Assembly: GCA_964034945.1 (NCBI GenBank)
Contig: OZ035961.1
Location: 27,753,684-27,817,683 of the forward strand
Direction of reading: 5' to 3'
Length of the DNA: 64,000 bases
From: Chrysopilus asiliformis
Lineage: Eukaryota > Arthropoda > Insecta > Diptera > Rhagionidae
Each line of letters begins with the position of its first letter. Within the stretch, counting starts at the first letter, position 1. The notes beneath the pieces were generated by a model. It saw only the letters and a program-made list of their open reading frames with translations, was not told the origin of the DNA and did not search any database. Positions 31,792 to 43,197 of the stretch are shown here, in pieces. Made by a program: the position numbers and the translations under genes.

Positions 31792-34422
31792 GAAGAATAT
31801 ACTAAAAAAAATTTAATGATTTTTTCTAAAAATATTTGTGAAATCACTGGCTTCCATTTTGACAAAAATCTAATCAAAAACAGTATCATAGGATACTTGT
31901 TAGCATTTTAATTAGAAAATTTAATTGAAAACTTATCTAATTTTACAATTTGTTTCATCATATGAACGTAGTGTAAATAAATTAAGAAAAAAACCAGAAC
32001 CTTGATTATTTTTTTTCCTTTATTCCAAAATAGAAACAAACAACATTACTAATCTTTGGTTACTTGTATATAAGTTTGAAATTACGTTTTGAAAATGGCA
32101 TTCGAATTTAATGAAGTACACGAAAAGAAATTCTAATACTTGAAATTTAAGGTTACCTCCAAACCAACTAAAAAAGTAATACTTGTTTACCTTATCAAGA
32201 TATAAAAATGAAAAACCATCGGACAATATTTTAAAATGAAAAATGAATTACGAGATGGTCAAGTGTTTTGTACAAAAGACGTTTTCAAAGTAATAAAACT
32301 TTGCTATTTTTTTCTTTTTTTTTTCATTAAATCTAGTCTTGTTGAATTTTTTGTTAAAGGTAAGTAAATTCCCAGAAACTTGTCTAAGTTTTTTGATTTG
32401 TGTATGACATACCCGTGGCCCGTTTTTATCCAAAGATTTATTATGCTTCCGCTAATTATCGTTTCGTAAGCTACGTTCTTTTTGACTTACCTTGGCTTTT
32501 ATTTATCATTAATTCTTTTTCGTGTCTCATTTTTATATATTTTTGTATTTTTTTTTCAAGCGAAAACGTTGATTAAAGTTTATTAGTTACACTTCCCGTA
32601 TAGTAACTAAGAAACAGAATCAAATTAATCTAAAATATTTTCGACAGTCGCAGAAAATACAAGCTTCTTATCTATGGTAGGAAAATGGGAAAACTATAGA
32701 AAAATTCCAACTAATTCCTATGTAATTTGAGTTCGTTTTGTCATCCAGTAATTAAGTAGAAAGGATACTGTCGACCTCATTTCGTACAGGTCACGTAATC
32801 ATTTCTTATTTTATCAGCAAAATGCCATTGACGACTTGACTTCAATGAAGAAGAATTGGTCAGATAAGAAGAATATATCACGAAAAGTTTAATTCTATTT
32901 TCCCTTCAGATATAATGTATGTGCGTATCAGAAAATATATTTAGAGACAGTATATAGAATGTCATCAGTGTGGTCATAATTCCGATTCATATGTGAAAAT
33001 GAAACTAAAATCTATTGAAACGCCTTAGAGTGTGTGCTTCTGTATGCCAATTCCATTCACATTGTGGCAATGTGACGCAGATGTGACAATCCCTATATAT
33101 GATATTTCTATTTTTTACCCAACACATCACACATGCCGAGAATATCTAAAGTAATCACATTTTCATAAATCAATATACGAACCTAAAAGGAAAAATAACT
33201 TTCATATAGGGAAAATTGTATTTTTGCTTTGCCGTCTCCTTGTCGTCTATAAAGAAAAATGTATATGGGCTTTATTTTTGTAGTAACGATGAGCAGCTAG
33301 AAATATCTACGAATATATGACAGATTTCGTGTAGGGGTTGGAGAAAATGGAAAAAAAACAGGAATAAATGCGATAGAAAGCTGTACTGGAGCTCTGGGGC
33401 TCTATATTCTATATAGTCCTGGTAGCTGATGTCGAAAGAAAATTCCATGCGCCATTTAAGAATAGAGACTATGAGGGTGGATAATAGATGTGGGGGTGCG
33501 CTTCAAAATAAAACGAAAGCAGAAAAGATTCATGTTTTTTTACTAAAAAAAAAGAAGAAAATCTAACCCTTGGGAACTGACTTGAATACTGTATCAAAGT
33601 TTTTTATTTGTTGTTGTTGGTACTTTTTCTTCCGCCCTTTTGTAAGTTCATCCATTTAGTTCTTCTTATAACAGTTTTTCTGAATTTTCTTTTGTTAACA
33701 TGGAACATAATTAAAATTAATTAAACAGTAAAAAGTTTAGCTTATTCTAAAACGAAAAAAAAAAACTTTTCTCCGAACAAAGACTGGGAAAAAATTCAAA
33801 AAAAAGCTATTATTTCTGAACTTTCTACCATCTTTCAGCTTGGCAGAAACGAAGGAATAGGAAAATATAATTCAACGTGATGGCGTTAGTTTGATTTTAA
33901 AATAAGGGCAGGGCAATGGTTTTGCAAAAAGGGTTGGTGGCACCGAGACGTAGATTGAAATTTTCCACCTCTCAGGATTTCCCGGTGAAACTAGTAGTTT
34001 TTCATTATTTACTACTCGTGTAGTTTTCTGCCGCCCTTAAACTCGTGCCAGCCTTCGCTTTACGACGTTTTGATACTCAACGTTTTGCTTCCTGATTTCA
34101 AATACACTATTAAATTCACATACAATTTTCGTTGATTTTTAGCCAACGACAAAAATAGTCAGTAAACAACAAAATATAGATTTTTCAGCGATTTCATCGA
34201 AAAAAAGATTTATTAACAACAAAAAATAAATTTTTCAGTGATTTAATCGAAAAATAGATTTTTCAGTGATTTCATGCGTCTTACGAAAAATTTATATAGA
34301 CAAGAAGTTTTTAAAACATAATTTTAGACAGTTTCTCCATACATCAAAATGCAATCGAACCACTCCTCTTCTCGCCAATAGAAATTAAGAAATTTTTGTG
34401 AAAAAAAAAATCTAATACATTA
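31792..34422. other. No gene or recognisable element seen
   Basis: A/T-rich. Splice-like signals were inspected: a minus-strand AAGCCAAG|GTAAGTCA near 32497 preceded by an ATG frame of 13 codons, and a plus-strand AAAG|GTAAGTAA at 32360 preceded 23 nt earlier by TTAAATCTAG. Neither has supporting neighbours. Confidence 0.4.
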
Positions 34423-34879
34423 GGGCTATTCACTCTTTATCGTAGTTGATTGTAAACTCGTAGAATCGTAGAATCCTAAATAAAATCGTAGTTTTTTGAC
34501 AGTTCTCCACACAAATTTTTTTACGACGAAAACTACAATCTACCGCACCCGAAGGTATGGTAAAATCGTAGTTTTTGTCGTACTTCTAATAAAGTGAGGT
34601 TAAGGCATGTTTTGTGACATGTCAACTTGGTGCCAACTCTAAAATTGACATTGGAAAAGCAAGTAAATTAAAGTATTTATATGATTTAGTATAAATTAAG
34701 AGTTAAAAAATGCTTTAAACAATTTAGGTAAAAAAATAAATAAAAGAGTCAAAAATTTACGACAAAACCCATAACCTCTAGTAAAGCGCTGCTCACGCTT
34801 CGTTGTACTTTTCCATCGTAGATTTACATTACAATCTACGATTTTACTATCTACGATCACTATCTAGAGTGAATTGCCA
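34423..34879. mobile_element. 457-bp MITE with TA duplication
   Basis: TA flanks at 34421-34422 and 34880-34881. The ends GGGCTATTCACTC and GAGTGAATTGCCA are inverted, and inner phrases (ATCGTAG / CTACGAT) recur several times in both orientations. No coding capacity. Confidence 0.78.
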
Positions 34880-35069
34880 TATTATATGTGTTAAACATAC
34901 GATTCTACGCCACGATTCTACTCCACTTTCAGTCGGTACGTTGTCATACAAGTAGCACAATTTTCAGTAGGTGCATCGATCAAAAAAATTATGAAACCTT
35001 ATAATAAAATCAAAAAGTGTATCCCTCTCGATTTGTTAGAGATACGTTCTGTTCCTTTTACATCCTATA

Positions 35070-35341
35070 CACTCAGAAAAATGGAGGCTAACTCGACGAC
35101 CTACATACGGTGTAATTGGCCTCGGGCAGGCGCGCGTTCGCCTGCATGTGGGCAAGTAAAACTGAGTTGACCTGTGGTCGGAGAAATTCTGAAATTAAGC
35201 CACCAGCAGGTGAAGTAGGGCATTGGGAGCTGCACGAGTTGACCTTAGATAGGTTAACTCTGACCGCTAGCTGGCTTACAGACACCTCTGTAAGGTCAGA
35301 GTTAACCTGACAAAAAGTTGACCTGGACATTTTTCTGAGTA
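35070..35341 (+). mobile_element. MITE family B, copy B4
   Basis: TA flanks at 35068-35069 and 35342-35343. The sequence is nearly identical to B3 in reverse. The last base of the right end is A instead of G. It directly precedes repeat E4. Confidence 0.88.
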
Positions 35342-35343
35342 TA

Positions 35344-35775
35344 CTTGGTTTTAAATTTAAACATAAGAAAAGTGACAATTGCCAAGGACCAATCGTCAAA
35401 TACTCTATATAAGGACAGACATTTTATTTAGAAAAATCCATTTGTATAGGAGAGGGGGAAGCAGTGGTCCGATTGGATTTTGATGTATGGATGAGCTGTT
35501 TAAAATTTTATTCTAAACATATTTTACCTTTATAAATTTTTCAATATGACTCACCGTTTTCGAAAAAATTACAAAAAAAAACTGTTTCGTTTGTATGGGG
35601 GAGGAGGCAAGAAATGTTCCAATTTGGCCCTTTCAAGAATTTAGCCTAGCCCTTTACGAGAAATAAAATTTCAAGTATCTAACTCAATCCTTTCGAAAGT
35701 TATGGTGTTCACGGACGGACAGACGGACGCACTTGCGGAAATCAAAATCTTTTCTCATCCCTAATACCCTGGAGT
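35344..35775 (+). mobile_element. Repeat family E, copy E4
   Basis: Begins with ATAAGAAAAGTGACAATTGC, then CAATCGTCAAATACTCTATA; two internal units; ends CTCAATCCTTTCGAAAGTTA, a CGGACGGACAGACGGACG stretch and AATCAAAATCTTTTCTCATC. It is one of the most complete E copies. Confidence 0.72.
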
Positions 35776-36217
35776 AGTTTATTTTACTAAAACTAATATA
35801 CTCCTATATGATATATCATTACACTATAAAAAGAGAAAAAATTTAATTTAATTAAAAGAGTCAAAAATTGTTGTACATCGAGGTATGCCCATTATATGTT
35901 TTTCAAGGCAGATTTTTTATTTAAATTCATTTGGAAAATATTTTTATTTAGTAAGTAATATTTTGTTTAATTTTTTTTTAATTATCTTGAAAAAAGCATC
36001 GAATTTCTACTATTTTTTTGAAAAAATACGCTCATCACAAACGAATAAGCTTGACACAATTCACGTATTTTATTTTTGATGGATTTTTGTGGAAAATTTC
36101 ACAAAAAAAAAATTACAAAATAAAATAAAGTAAAAATAAATAAATAACGAAAAAACAAAATAATTTTATTCCGTTTCGTTACCTTTTTCGATATTGTAAC
36201 AGAACTAAATTTCTATA

Positions 36218-36295
36218 AGGTCCTTTCATGTCTCAATCGTTGAAATTGGTCGAAACACCTCAATCGTAATCGCAATCGTTTGTCTGAATTGGGCT
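36218..36295. mobile_element. Possible 78-bp PIF-like mini-MITE
   Basis: The left end GGTCCTTTCATGTCTCAATCG is partly matched by the complement of the right end (CGATTG...TTTGTCTGAATTGGGC). Flanks TAA and TTAA. Many mismatches, so the call is tentative. Confidence 0.35.
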
Positions 36296-36299
36296 TAAC

Positions 36300-38754
36300 G
36301 TAATTTTGAAGAAAATTTCGTTATTTCGTTCCGTTACGTTTTTTCCACCTTACAATGACATGTTTCAAGAACACCTCAAAATATAAGAAATCAAAAAAAT
36401 TTGAACAAATCACTTAACTTTTGTCTGATCGCTGGCCTAGTGCATTAAAGTTGGTTACAGTCAAGAAGCTATTTTTGTGACTACAGACACAGCATTTCTT
36501 CTATATCAAAATTTGTTAATGCATTCAACCACAAAAAATTGGACGTTTCTAAAACAATTTTCGGGTTCCTTATAAATCAAGGCAGTCACTTCTAAAACAA
36601 GCCAATCAAAAAAATGTTGAATTCCATTTGCATTTTTTATTGATAGCAATAAAAATTAAAACCGATTTAGGCATGATCACTGCTCATCGAAAATCGATTA
36701 ACTTGTTTTAAAGCGAGCCAATTTCAATTTAGACGAACCCAAATGTATCACTAAATAAGCTTAAAAAATATACAAAAATTTAAAATACTTGCTACTGTAT
36801 TAAGCAAAGCGCACATATGTTCTCGTTTCCTCTTCAACTCTTAAGTCGGGGAAACGTCTTTGAAGGCTGACATTTAACATACAAGAAGATCGTGAGACCA
36901 CCAACCACGAATATTATTTTAAATGGATCTGTTCTGTTTGTCTGTTTTTCTACATTCGGCTACACATATGGCGGATCAAACTGGAAAAGTTGAAATTCAT
37001 TTCTTAAAAATCAAAAAAATAAAAATACTATACTCGAAACTTTACGAAAGTTTTTTTTTTCTTCTTTTTTTGGATATGATGATGGGCTACATAAATCTAA
37101 CCGTCGAGATTCAGATTCACACAGGTCGCATCTTATGAGAAGCATTCCAGTGGCATGCGGTTTTAGCTAAAAGCCAAAAGATTCACTAGATTTGGATGAA
37201 AGCCAGCGAAAAAAAAAATGCTTTCCAACATGGATTTCGTCTGTGCCACGAAATCACATAATTGGCTGTGGCCTTTGACTTTATCCAACATATTCGCTTG
37301 GAAAATAAAACGAAAAAATTGAAAATTTCGTGTATGCCACCATCGTGATTGCTGCCCGCCTTGACCGACGAAAAAACCGCCCGAAATTCCATCTAGCCGC
37401 TTTGTTAGACCCATTCTCCGCTATAATTAAGCATAGGAGAAGCATAATGGAGTCAGTCGAATTTCTGGCTAACTAATGAATATTCAAGTTGAATTAAGAT
37501 TTATATACCTGATAGAGTACATAATCATAATGCTGGGCTTGATATACACATGAATAGCGTGAATATATCAACATCAAATGGCCGAACGTTTTTTTTTTCT
37601 AAGCTACTTTAGCTAATATTATTTTTACTTCGGTATTGACGTGAATGAAGGCATGGCTAATTATGATTTTTTGATTACAACCGTGCATACAGCAAATGGA
37701 AAATTTTCAGTATCAGAAACCAACCAACGAATTGAAAATGAGAAAAAAAAGCCACAGCCAAGTAAAGGTAGAAAAAAAATGTTTTCAGATTCTTGGTTTG
37801 CTTAATTCCTGCACCTGACTCTCGGTTTTAATCAAATGTTGAAATCAAGGTTCCAAACGATTCCCATTCGCTCAGGCTTGTGAACGCGGAACACTGAAAC
37901 GATGCGGCACGAAGTAACGTTTTGTTCATATTTTGAACATTTTACCCACGGTCATTATTAAAGCAGGTAAAGTTTGAGACCAAGTCAAGGGAGAAATTAA
38001 AGGCTTGTAGGTGTACCAACCCAACCCCCCCTCACCACCTCATCAGTTAATTAACATCTCCTTCAGCCATTAACATGTTTTTTCCCTCGATATTTAGTAT
38101 AAGAACATGACTACCAAAATGAAGTCTTATGACTCTGTTTTCTTCGTCCTTTTGCCCAAAACAGAAATAATATTTATGTGTATAAAAACGCTTGACGCTT
38201 GAAGATTCAAGTATAAGAAGATTCAAGTATAAGCTGCAAAGACCGGTTCTGCGTCTTTTTTTGATTATGTCTTCTGATAAAATCATCTTATTTCTGACAT
38301 TTTTTTTTTCATTTTCCTTCTCTGGTTTTCTTGAATTGTGTTCTGTTTAATTAGGCATACGCCGCCACCATCGCTTTGCTTTACAAACTCTGAGATATAA
38401 ATGTCGACGATATTCTAAAATGTTCAGATTGGTTGGAATGATTATGTCGACGATGGCGGAAAAATTAAGATGACTGACTATGCGGTTTTTTCATGTCTTT
38501 GAAGTGGACTTTAATATAACTCGTAATATAAGTTTGGTGGGAAGATTTCTTTCCACAGAGAAGTTTCATTGCGAAACAAATGGAAATTTTGCTGATCACG
38601 GATTCTTTGATGAAATGACTTAAATTTTTTTCTTGAAAATATATTAGAAAAGATACAACTATAATATATCCATTATCAAGAAATATATAAAGTATAGCAA
38701 ATGGGATTTCAAACATAAGAAAAGTTAGAGGACAATTTTGTCAAATAATTGAAA
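36300..38754. other. No gene or recognisable element seen
   Basis: A/T-rich. A minus-strand open segment at 37163-37414 and a segment ending at a CAG|GTATAT site near 37508 (reading YQAQHYDYVLYQ) were examined, but neither has an acceptor at a suitable place. Confidence 0.4.
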
Positions 38755-39640
38755 ACTGAATTTTGATTTAAATATAAGAAAAGCTACAATTGCCAGGGGC
38801 CAATCGTCAAATACTCTATATGATGACAGACAAAATGGTTATTTTAATATAGCAGATGGGGAGTAGATCGGTCTGATTGGATTTTGATGTCTGGAACGAT
38901 TATGTAAAATTATATTCTAAACAGATTTTACGTTTATAAATTTTTCAATACGACTCACCAATATGTATGGGGAGGGAGGAAGGAGTGATCCAACTGGATT
39001 TTGATATATTGACAAGTTATGTAAAATCTAATTCTAAACACATTTTACCTTCATAAAATTTCCAGTCCGACTCACCGTTTTCGAGAAAACAGAGAAAAAA
39101 AGTATTCAATTTGCATGGGGAAGGGGAATGAGTGGATTTTAATGTATGGATAAGTTATGTAAAATCATATTCTAAATACATTTCATCATTATGCATTTTT
39201 CGATACGATGCACAATTTTCGAGAAAACAGGAAAAAATTATTCCATATGAGAGAGGGGAATCAGTGATCCGAGTGGATTTTTATGTATGTATGAGTTATG
39301 TAAAATCCTATTTTAAACACATTTTACCTAAATAAATTTTTCAATATGACACACCGTTTTCGAGATAATTGCAAAAAACTGTTTCATTGGTATAGGGGAG
39401 AGGGGAAGGAATGAGCCAATTTTGCCCGTTCAAGAATTTAGCCTAGCCATTTACGAGAAACGTAGCTATACAAAATTTCAAGTCTCTAGCTCAAACCTTT
39501 CGAAAGTTATGGTGCTGATGGGGAGACAGACAGACGTACAGACACGCGGAAATCAAAATCTTTTGTCATCCCTAACCCCCTTGTGTATGTACTTCATTTT
39601 GGTATCCGATGATTGGTTCGATGCGTTACAAACGGTATAC
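38755..39640 (+). mobile_element. Repeat family E, copy E5 (longest array)
   Basis: Begins AATATAAGAAAAGCTACAAT, then TGCCAGGGGCCAATCG, and carries about four internal units starting near 38866, 38988, 39120 and 39255, each with GGATTTTGATGTnTGGA, GTAAAATCATATTCTAAA and TTTTCGAGAAAA. The end has AAGTCTCTAGCTCAAACCTT, a CAGACAGACGTACAGAC stretch, AATCAAAATCTTTTGTCATC and GATTGGTTCGATGCGTTAC. Unit number varies between copies (two to four). Confidence 0.75.
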
Positions 39641-40096
39641 TAATATATTACTATTTTTATATAATATAGAGTATAAAAAAGCATCAAAAATTAAAATGAA
39701 AAAACTTGACAGATAATTTCAAAAAATATTTTTGAAAAAAAATCTGGTTCGAGGAAGAAAATCGTCAAAAAAATATTTTTAAATGGCGCCGAGCAATGCT
39801 CGGACTCCAATTGACTAAAATGATGAAATTTTCCGAAATTACATTGATTGTTTTCCCAATTTAAAATTCTGGTTAAATATAATAAATTTGTTTTAACTTC
39901 AAAATCGTTTAATACTTAATGTTTTTTTTTTAATGATTAATTAGTCACAGTTCCAAAGTATTGTACACTTTACTAGTAGCAATTAAAAATAGTTAACAAT
40001 TTCATTATAAATTAAGTCTTGTTCATTTAATTAAAGTGCAATAAGTTTAAGATATTAACTTAATTGATACAATAAAAATAATTGCTCTTTACATAC
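39641..40096. other. No gene seen; one hairpin
   Basis: A/T-rich, probably intron. At 39786-39805 a hairpin (CCGAGCAATGCTCGG) resembles the 3' hairpin region of family H (GCCGAGCATGGCGCGG at 61590-61610), suggesting an old Helitron end. Confidence 0.4.
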
Positions 40097-40139
40097 CGTA
40101 AGCTGCGCTTCCAAAATTTCCGTGACCTCGATTAAATAG
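40097..40139 (-). CDS. Candidate 43-nt mini-exon of a minus-strand gene
   Basis: The minus strand reads a T-rich acceptor (ATTATTTTTTCCAG), 43 nt, and a donor (TACG|GTATGTAAAG). Two frames are open: one gives LFNRGHGNFGSAAYG (entry phase 0, exit one base), the other YLIEVTEILEAQLT (entry phase 2, exit phase 0). The first fits the phase-0 end of the candidate exon at 49198, and its one-base exit fits the possible entry at 9536 into the polyglutamine exon (Gly codon). The sequence is not part of any repeat seen here. Splice context is good, but the exon is too short for certainty. I do not recognise the peptide. Confidence 0.4.
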
Positions 40140-41694
40140 CTGGAAAAAATAATGAATTTTTTTAATAAAATTTTATAAAATATTGCTAAAATTAGTTTAT
40201 TTTTTAAAATAATTTTTTATTTAAAATTTTACCTTAGACACAACAGAATTTTCGGTAATTCATACACTCAACCGTAACTTTCTTCGACTGAACTGAAACC
40301 GTAACGCTATACGAAAAGTATCATAAACTCAATTATGGTAAAAATTACTCGTATATCATAATTGAATCTCTCACTGACTGATGCTTGATTTTTACAAAAC
40401 AGCTACGCAATAAAATGACATTGAAAAATAAATTTTAATTACTAAGTCTAACTGATTTCAAACTGAAAAGTGGTTACCGAGCACATCAACGCGGTCTACC
40501 AATAACAAGGCTTAGCCGCATACACAAAAAACCAGAATTTCCGTAAATTAATTTGGTTGTAATTTCATCGTGTGACTGAGAGAAACGAATTTTTGTAGAG
40601 AAACTCTTTCGGTCTGACATCAGTTTGCATAGCAACGGAAAAAAATCTAGGAATAGATATGTGTTCATCCAAGGTAATGTTAATTTACCGAAAAGTGCTT
40701 GAGAAAGCATCTTATTAGATGATCTACCTCGCACTAATGAAGTGAAGATGTACAAAAAAAAACATTACTTTTTTTGGGTAAATTGGGTTTTTTTTATGTT
40801 GGTATACTTTCTAATCAACAGGTTTAACATCTCTTACAGCAAGTTTAAAAAAAAAAACAAAGTTCAAGAGATCTAAGGTTTCTACTGAGACTATTTCGAT
40901 CCTAATATTGAGACTATTTCGATCCTAATGGTCTCAATGTACTATTCAAGAACGTACTGTTCTGTACTTAGCATTTGTGGATTTAGTTCTAGCATGGAAA
41001 AAAATGTTTAAAACAACGGAAAGTCTTTTAGGGCAGCTTCACGATTTCAAAAATGTGCAGAAATATAAGTTTTTACAACCCAACAAACCAAATCCGTGCC
41101 AAAAGAAAGGGACAGGCCCCAGGCGCAGTCTTCAAGGTACGCCAAAATCTCCACTAAGCCGGGCGTGAATTTTAGCCAACCAAGATTTTAAAATGAGGCT
41201 TTCAACTCGACGTTATTTTAGCCAATCAAGATTTTAAAATAAAGCTTTCAACTCGAACCTCGAAACTCAAAACTTTTCCCTGCGGCGCATTTGTTAGAAA
41301 ATTTTCTGCCAGCAACGCACTTTTTTACAAAACCTCGCGGTTTTCAAAAAAAATTGGTCTGTTACACAATTTGTTTTACTGTATTAAAAAACGACAATCG
41401 AAACCATAATTTGTTTCTGGCCACACCCAGAATATTCTATTCATTTATCATTTTTTTTGGAATAAGTAAAAAAGATACGCCGTTTTGCTATGCAGTTTCT
41501 GAAAAATCTCCAGTTTCCGAGAAATTAATCTAAACAAAATTTGGTGATTTTTTATTTGTGGAGGATTTAATTTTTTTTTTGAAGGCTTTCGAGTTTTAAT
41601 TGAAAGAGTTTAAAATATTATTTTGACAATGTCTAAAAATTTTTACTCCATTAAACTTAAAAAAATCACGAAAAAAATGGAAAAAAAATTGAAA
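40140..41694. other. Non-coding; short tandem duplications
   Basis: At about 40885-40930 the phrase GACTATTTCGATCCTAAT is duplicated. At about 41172-41262 a 52-bp stretch (TTTTAGCCAACCAAGATTTT, then AAGCTTTCAACTCGA) occurs twice. The remainder is A/T-rich without recognisable genes. Confidence 0.5.
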
Positions 41695-42015
41695 AAAAGC
41701 AAGGCACTAAAAAGGAAAACAATATTTTTTGGGTGCTGTGTATCAGAGATAAAAAGATAATCACGTTATCCCTACAAAATCTACCCTTATCCTTACAAGA
41801 CGAAGTAGTGAAAATAAAGTCAATCGGACAAGTGGAAGTGGGTTAAAATTAGATTGCAGACAAACTGACAGACAAACTGACAGACAAGCAAACTGAGAGA
41901 CAAACAAACAGACAAACAAACAAACAGAGAGACAAACAAACAAACAGACAAACATACAGACAGACAAACAAAGACAGACGAAAGCAAGCTAAATAAAAGC
42001 TTTTAAAAAGCTACA
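41695..42015 (+). repeat. Repeat family I, copy I2, with CAAA/CAGA microsatellite
   Basis: Starts with AAGCAAGGCACTAAAAAGGA (also related to the arms of 21200-22286), then AATCACGTTATCCCTACAAA and AAGTCAATCGGACAAGTGGA, followed by a CAGACAAACTGACAGACAAA array (about 41857-41975), and ends AAGCTAAATAAAAGCTTTTA. Inverse orientation to I1. Confidence 0.55.
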
Positions 42016-42079
42016 ATTTGATATGTAAAATAGTCAATTTAATGTATAAAAGGATGAATTTTGATACCACAAACCTCTA

Positions 42080-42244
42080 ACCCGGCCCTTACATGCGTCT
42101 GCAGAGCTGACACAGTCGCTGACACAGTCTCGTGTAAATACACTGACTGCCAGTTCGCTTAATGTATTTTAATTCGTTGTCAGTAATTTGACATTTGAAG
42201 TCTGTGCTACTGACAGACTTTATAGTCGCGTGTAAGGGCCGGGT
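42080..42244. mobile_element. 165-bp MITE with CCCGGCCC ends
   Basis: TA flanks at 42078-42079 and 42245-42246. The ends ACCCGGCCCTTACATGCG and CGCGTGTAAGGGCCGGGT are inverted repeats with one difference. The inner part repeats CTGACACAGTC and its complement. No ORF. Confidence 0.82.
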
Positions 42245-42417
42245 TATATACTAGAGCCAATGCAGTGAAACTTATATGCCGAACATTTATAAAATCCCAA
42301 TAATTATGTTTTTCATAGTAGGTTAATTTACTGGATAAACTCAAAACCTGTCTAAGCTCGACAAAGTTTCTGGTCCCATACGATTCTGGTTTCACTGTAA
42401 TGACATTTTTAAGATGA

Positions 42418-42720
42418 TTGTTTGCCTGTGTGTCGAGATGCTTTTTCCAGTATCACGCGTAAATTACTTAACCCTTTTCAATGAAATTTGGTGCATGGAC
42501 GGAAATATTTGGAGCCCCTCTTCCCCCCGATTTCAGGACTCTTCATCAGTCAACTTTTGAATCCCTCAACCGATTGTGACGCGCTTTATTGGATAAAGAA
42601 TATCTCGAGCAAACTTCTACCAATAAAATATTTATACTATTCTGTTCGCTTTAGCAACCCCCCCCTCTCCCGTTCCCCAGCGATCTCACAGGCCGCTAAA
42701 GAGATTTTGATCGGGTTTTT
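42418..42720 (+). mobile_element. Truncated Helitron relic next to F2
   Basis: Contains CACGCGTAAATTACTTAACC, then CAATGAAATTTGGTGCATGG and C-rich blocks (AACCCCCCCCTCTCCC), the same order as in family F but more diverged. Its 3' end is missing; F2 starts directly after it. Confidence 0.45.
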
Positions 42721-42721
42721 A

Positions 42722-43197
42722 TCATACTAATATATTAAAATGAGTTGGTGTCTGTCTGTTCCTCTTTCACGCAAAAACGGCTGAACCGATTGACTTGAAA
42801 TTTGGCACGAGTGTCTGTGGTAGTTTTGGTTTCAACATAGGCATACGGAAAAGTAGAGCGAGGGGTGGGGGCAGTAAGGAGAGGGGTTAAAGTGATTTCG
42901 AAACTTAGTTTTTGCGCTATGTTACTCTTTCGCGGGGAAACTACTGAACCGATTGGGTTGAAATTTGGCATAGATGTTCGTCGGGGGTCCAGCCCCAACA
43001 TAGACTCATGAAAAAGTAGCCCGAGAGGTAAGGAAGTAAAGGGAGGAGGTGAAGTGATCTCGAAACTTAGCTCTTCGTCTATGTTACCCTCTCGCGGGGA
43101 AACTACCGAGCCGATTGGCCTGAAGTTTAGCTCCAACATAGACCATCAAAAAAAAATTGAAAAAACTTAACCCGGCAACGACGGGTATGCAAGCTAG
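42722..43197 (+). mobile_element. Non-autonomous Helitron, family F, copy F2
   Basis: Starts TCATACTAATATATTAAAAT after an A and ends ACCCGGCAACGACGGGT, ATGCAAGCTAG before T. At 476 bp it holds two internal repeats around GGGGAAACTACTGAACCGAT and one CTGTCTGTTCCTCTTTCACG near the start. The 134-codon minus-strand frame across it recurs in other copies and is not a gene. Confidence 0.88.

Noticed and set aside
32316..32510. Mini-exon candidates (plus 32337-32359; minus MRHEKELMINKSQ at about 32498-32536)
   Set aside because: Isolated splice-like signals in A/T-rich DNA without in-phase partners.
37163..37520. Minus-strand open segments, including YQAQHYDYVLYQ before CAG|GTATAT
   Set aside because: No usable acceptor; the resemblance in composition to the Tyr/Gln-rich gene is too weak.
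42735..43139. 134-codon frame across Helitron F2 (and 146- and 95-codon frames in F1 and F3)
   Set aside because: Recurring frame of a non-coding Helitron family; no Rep or helicase motif.
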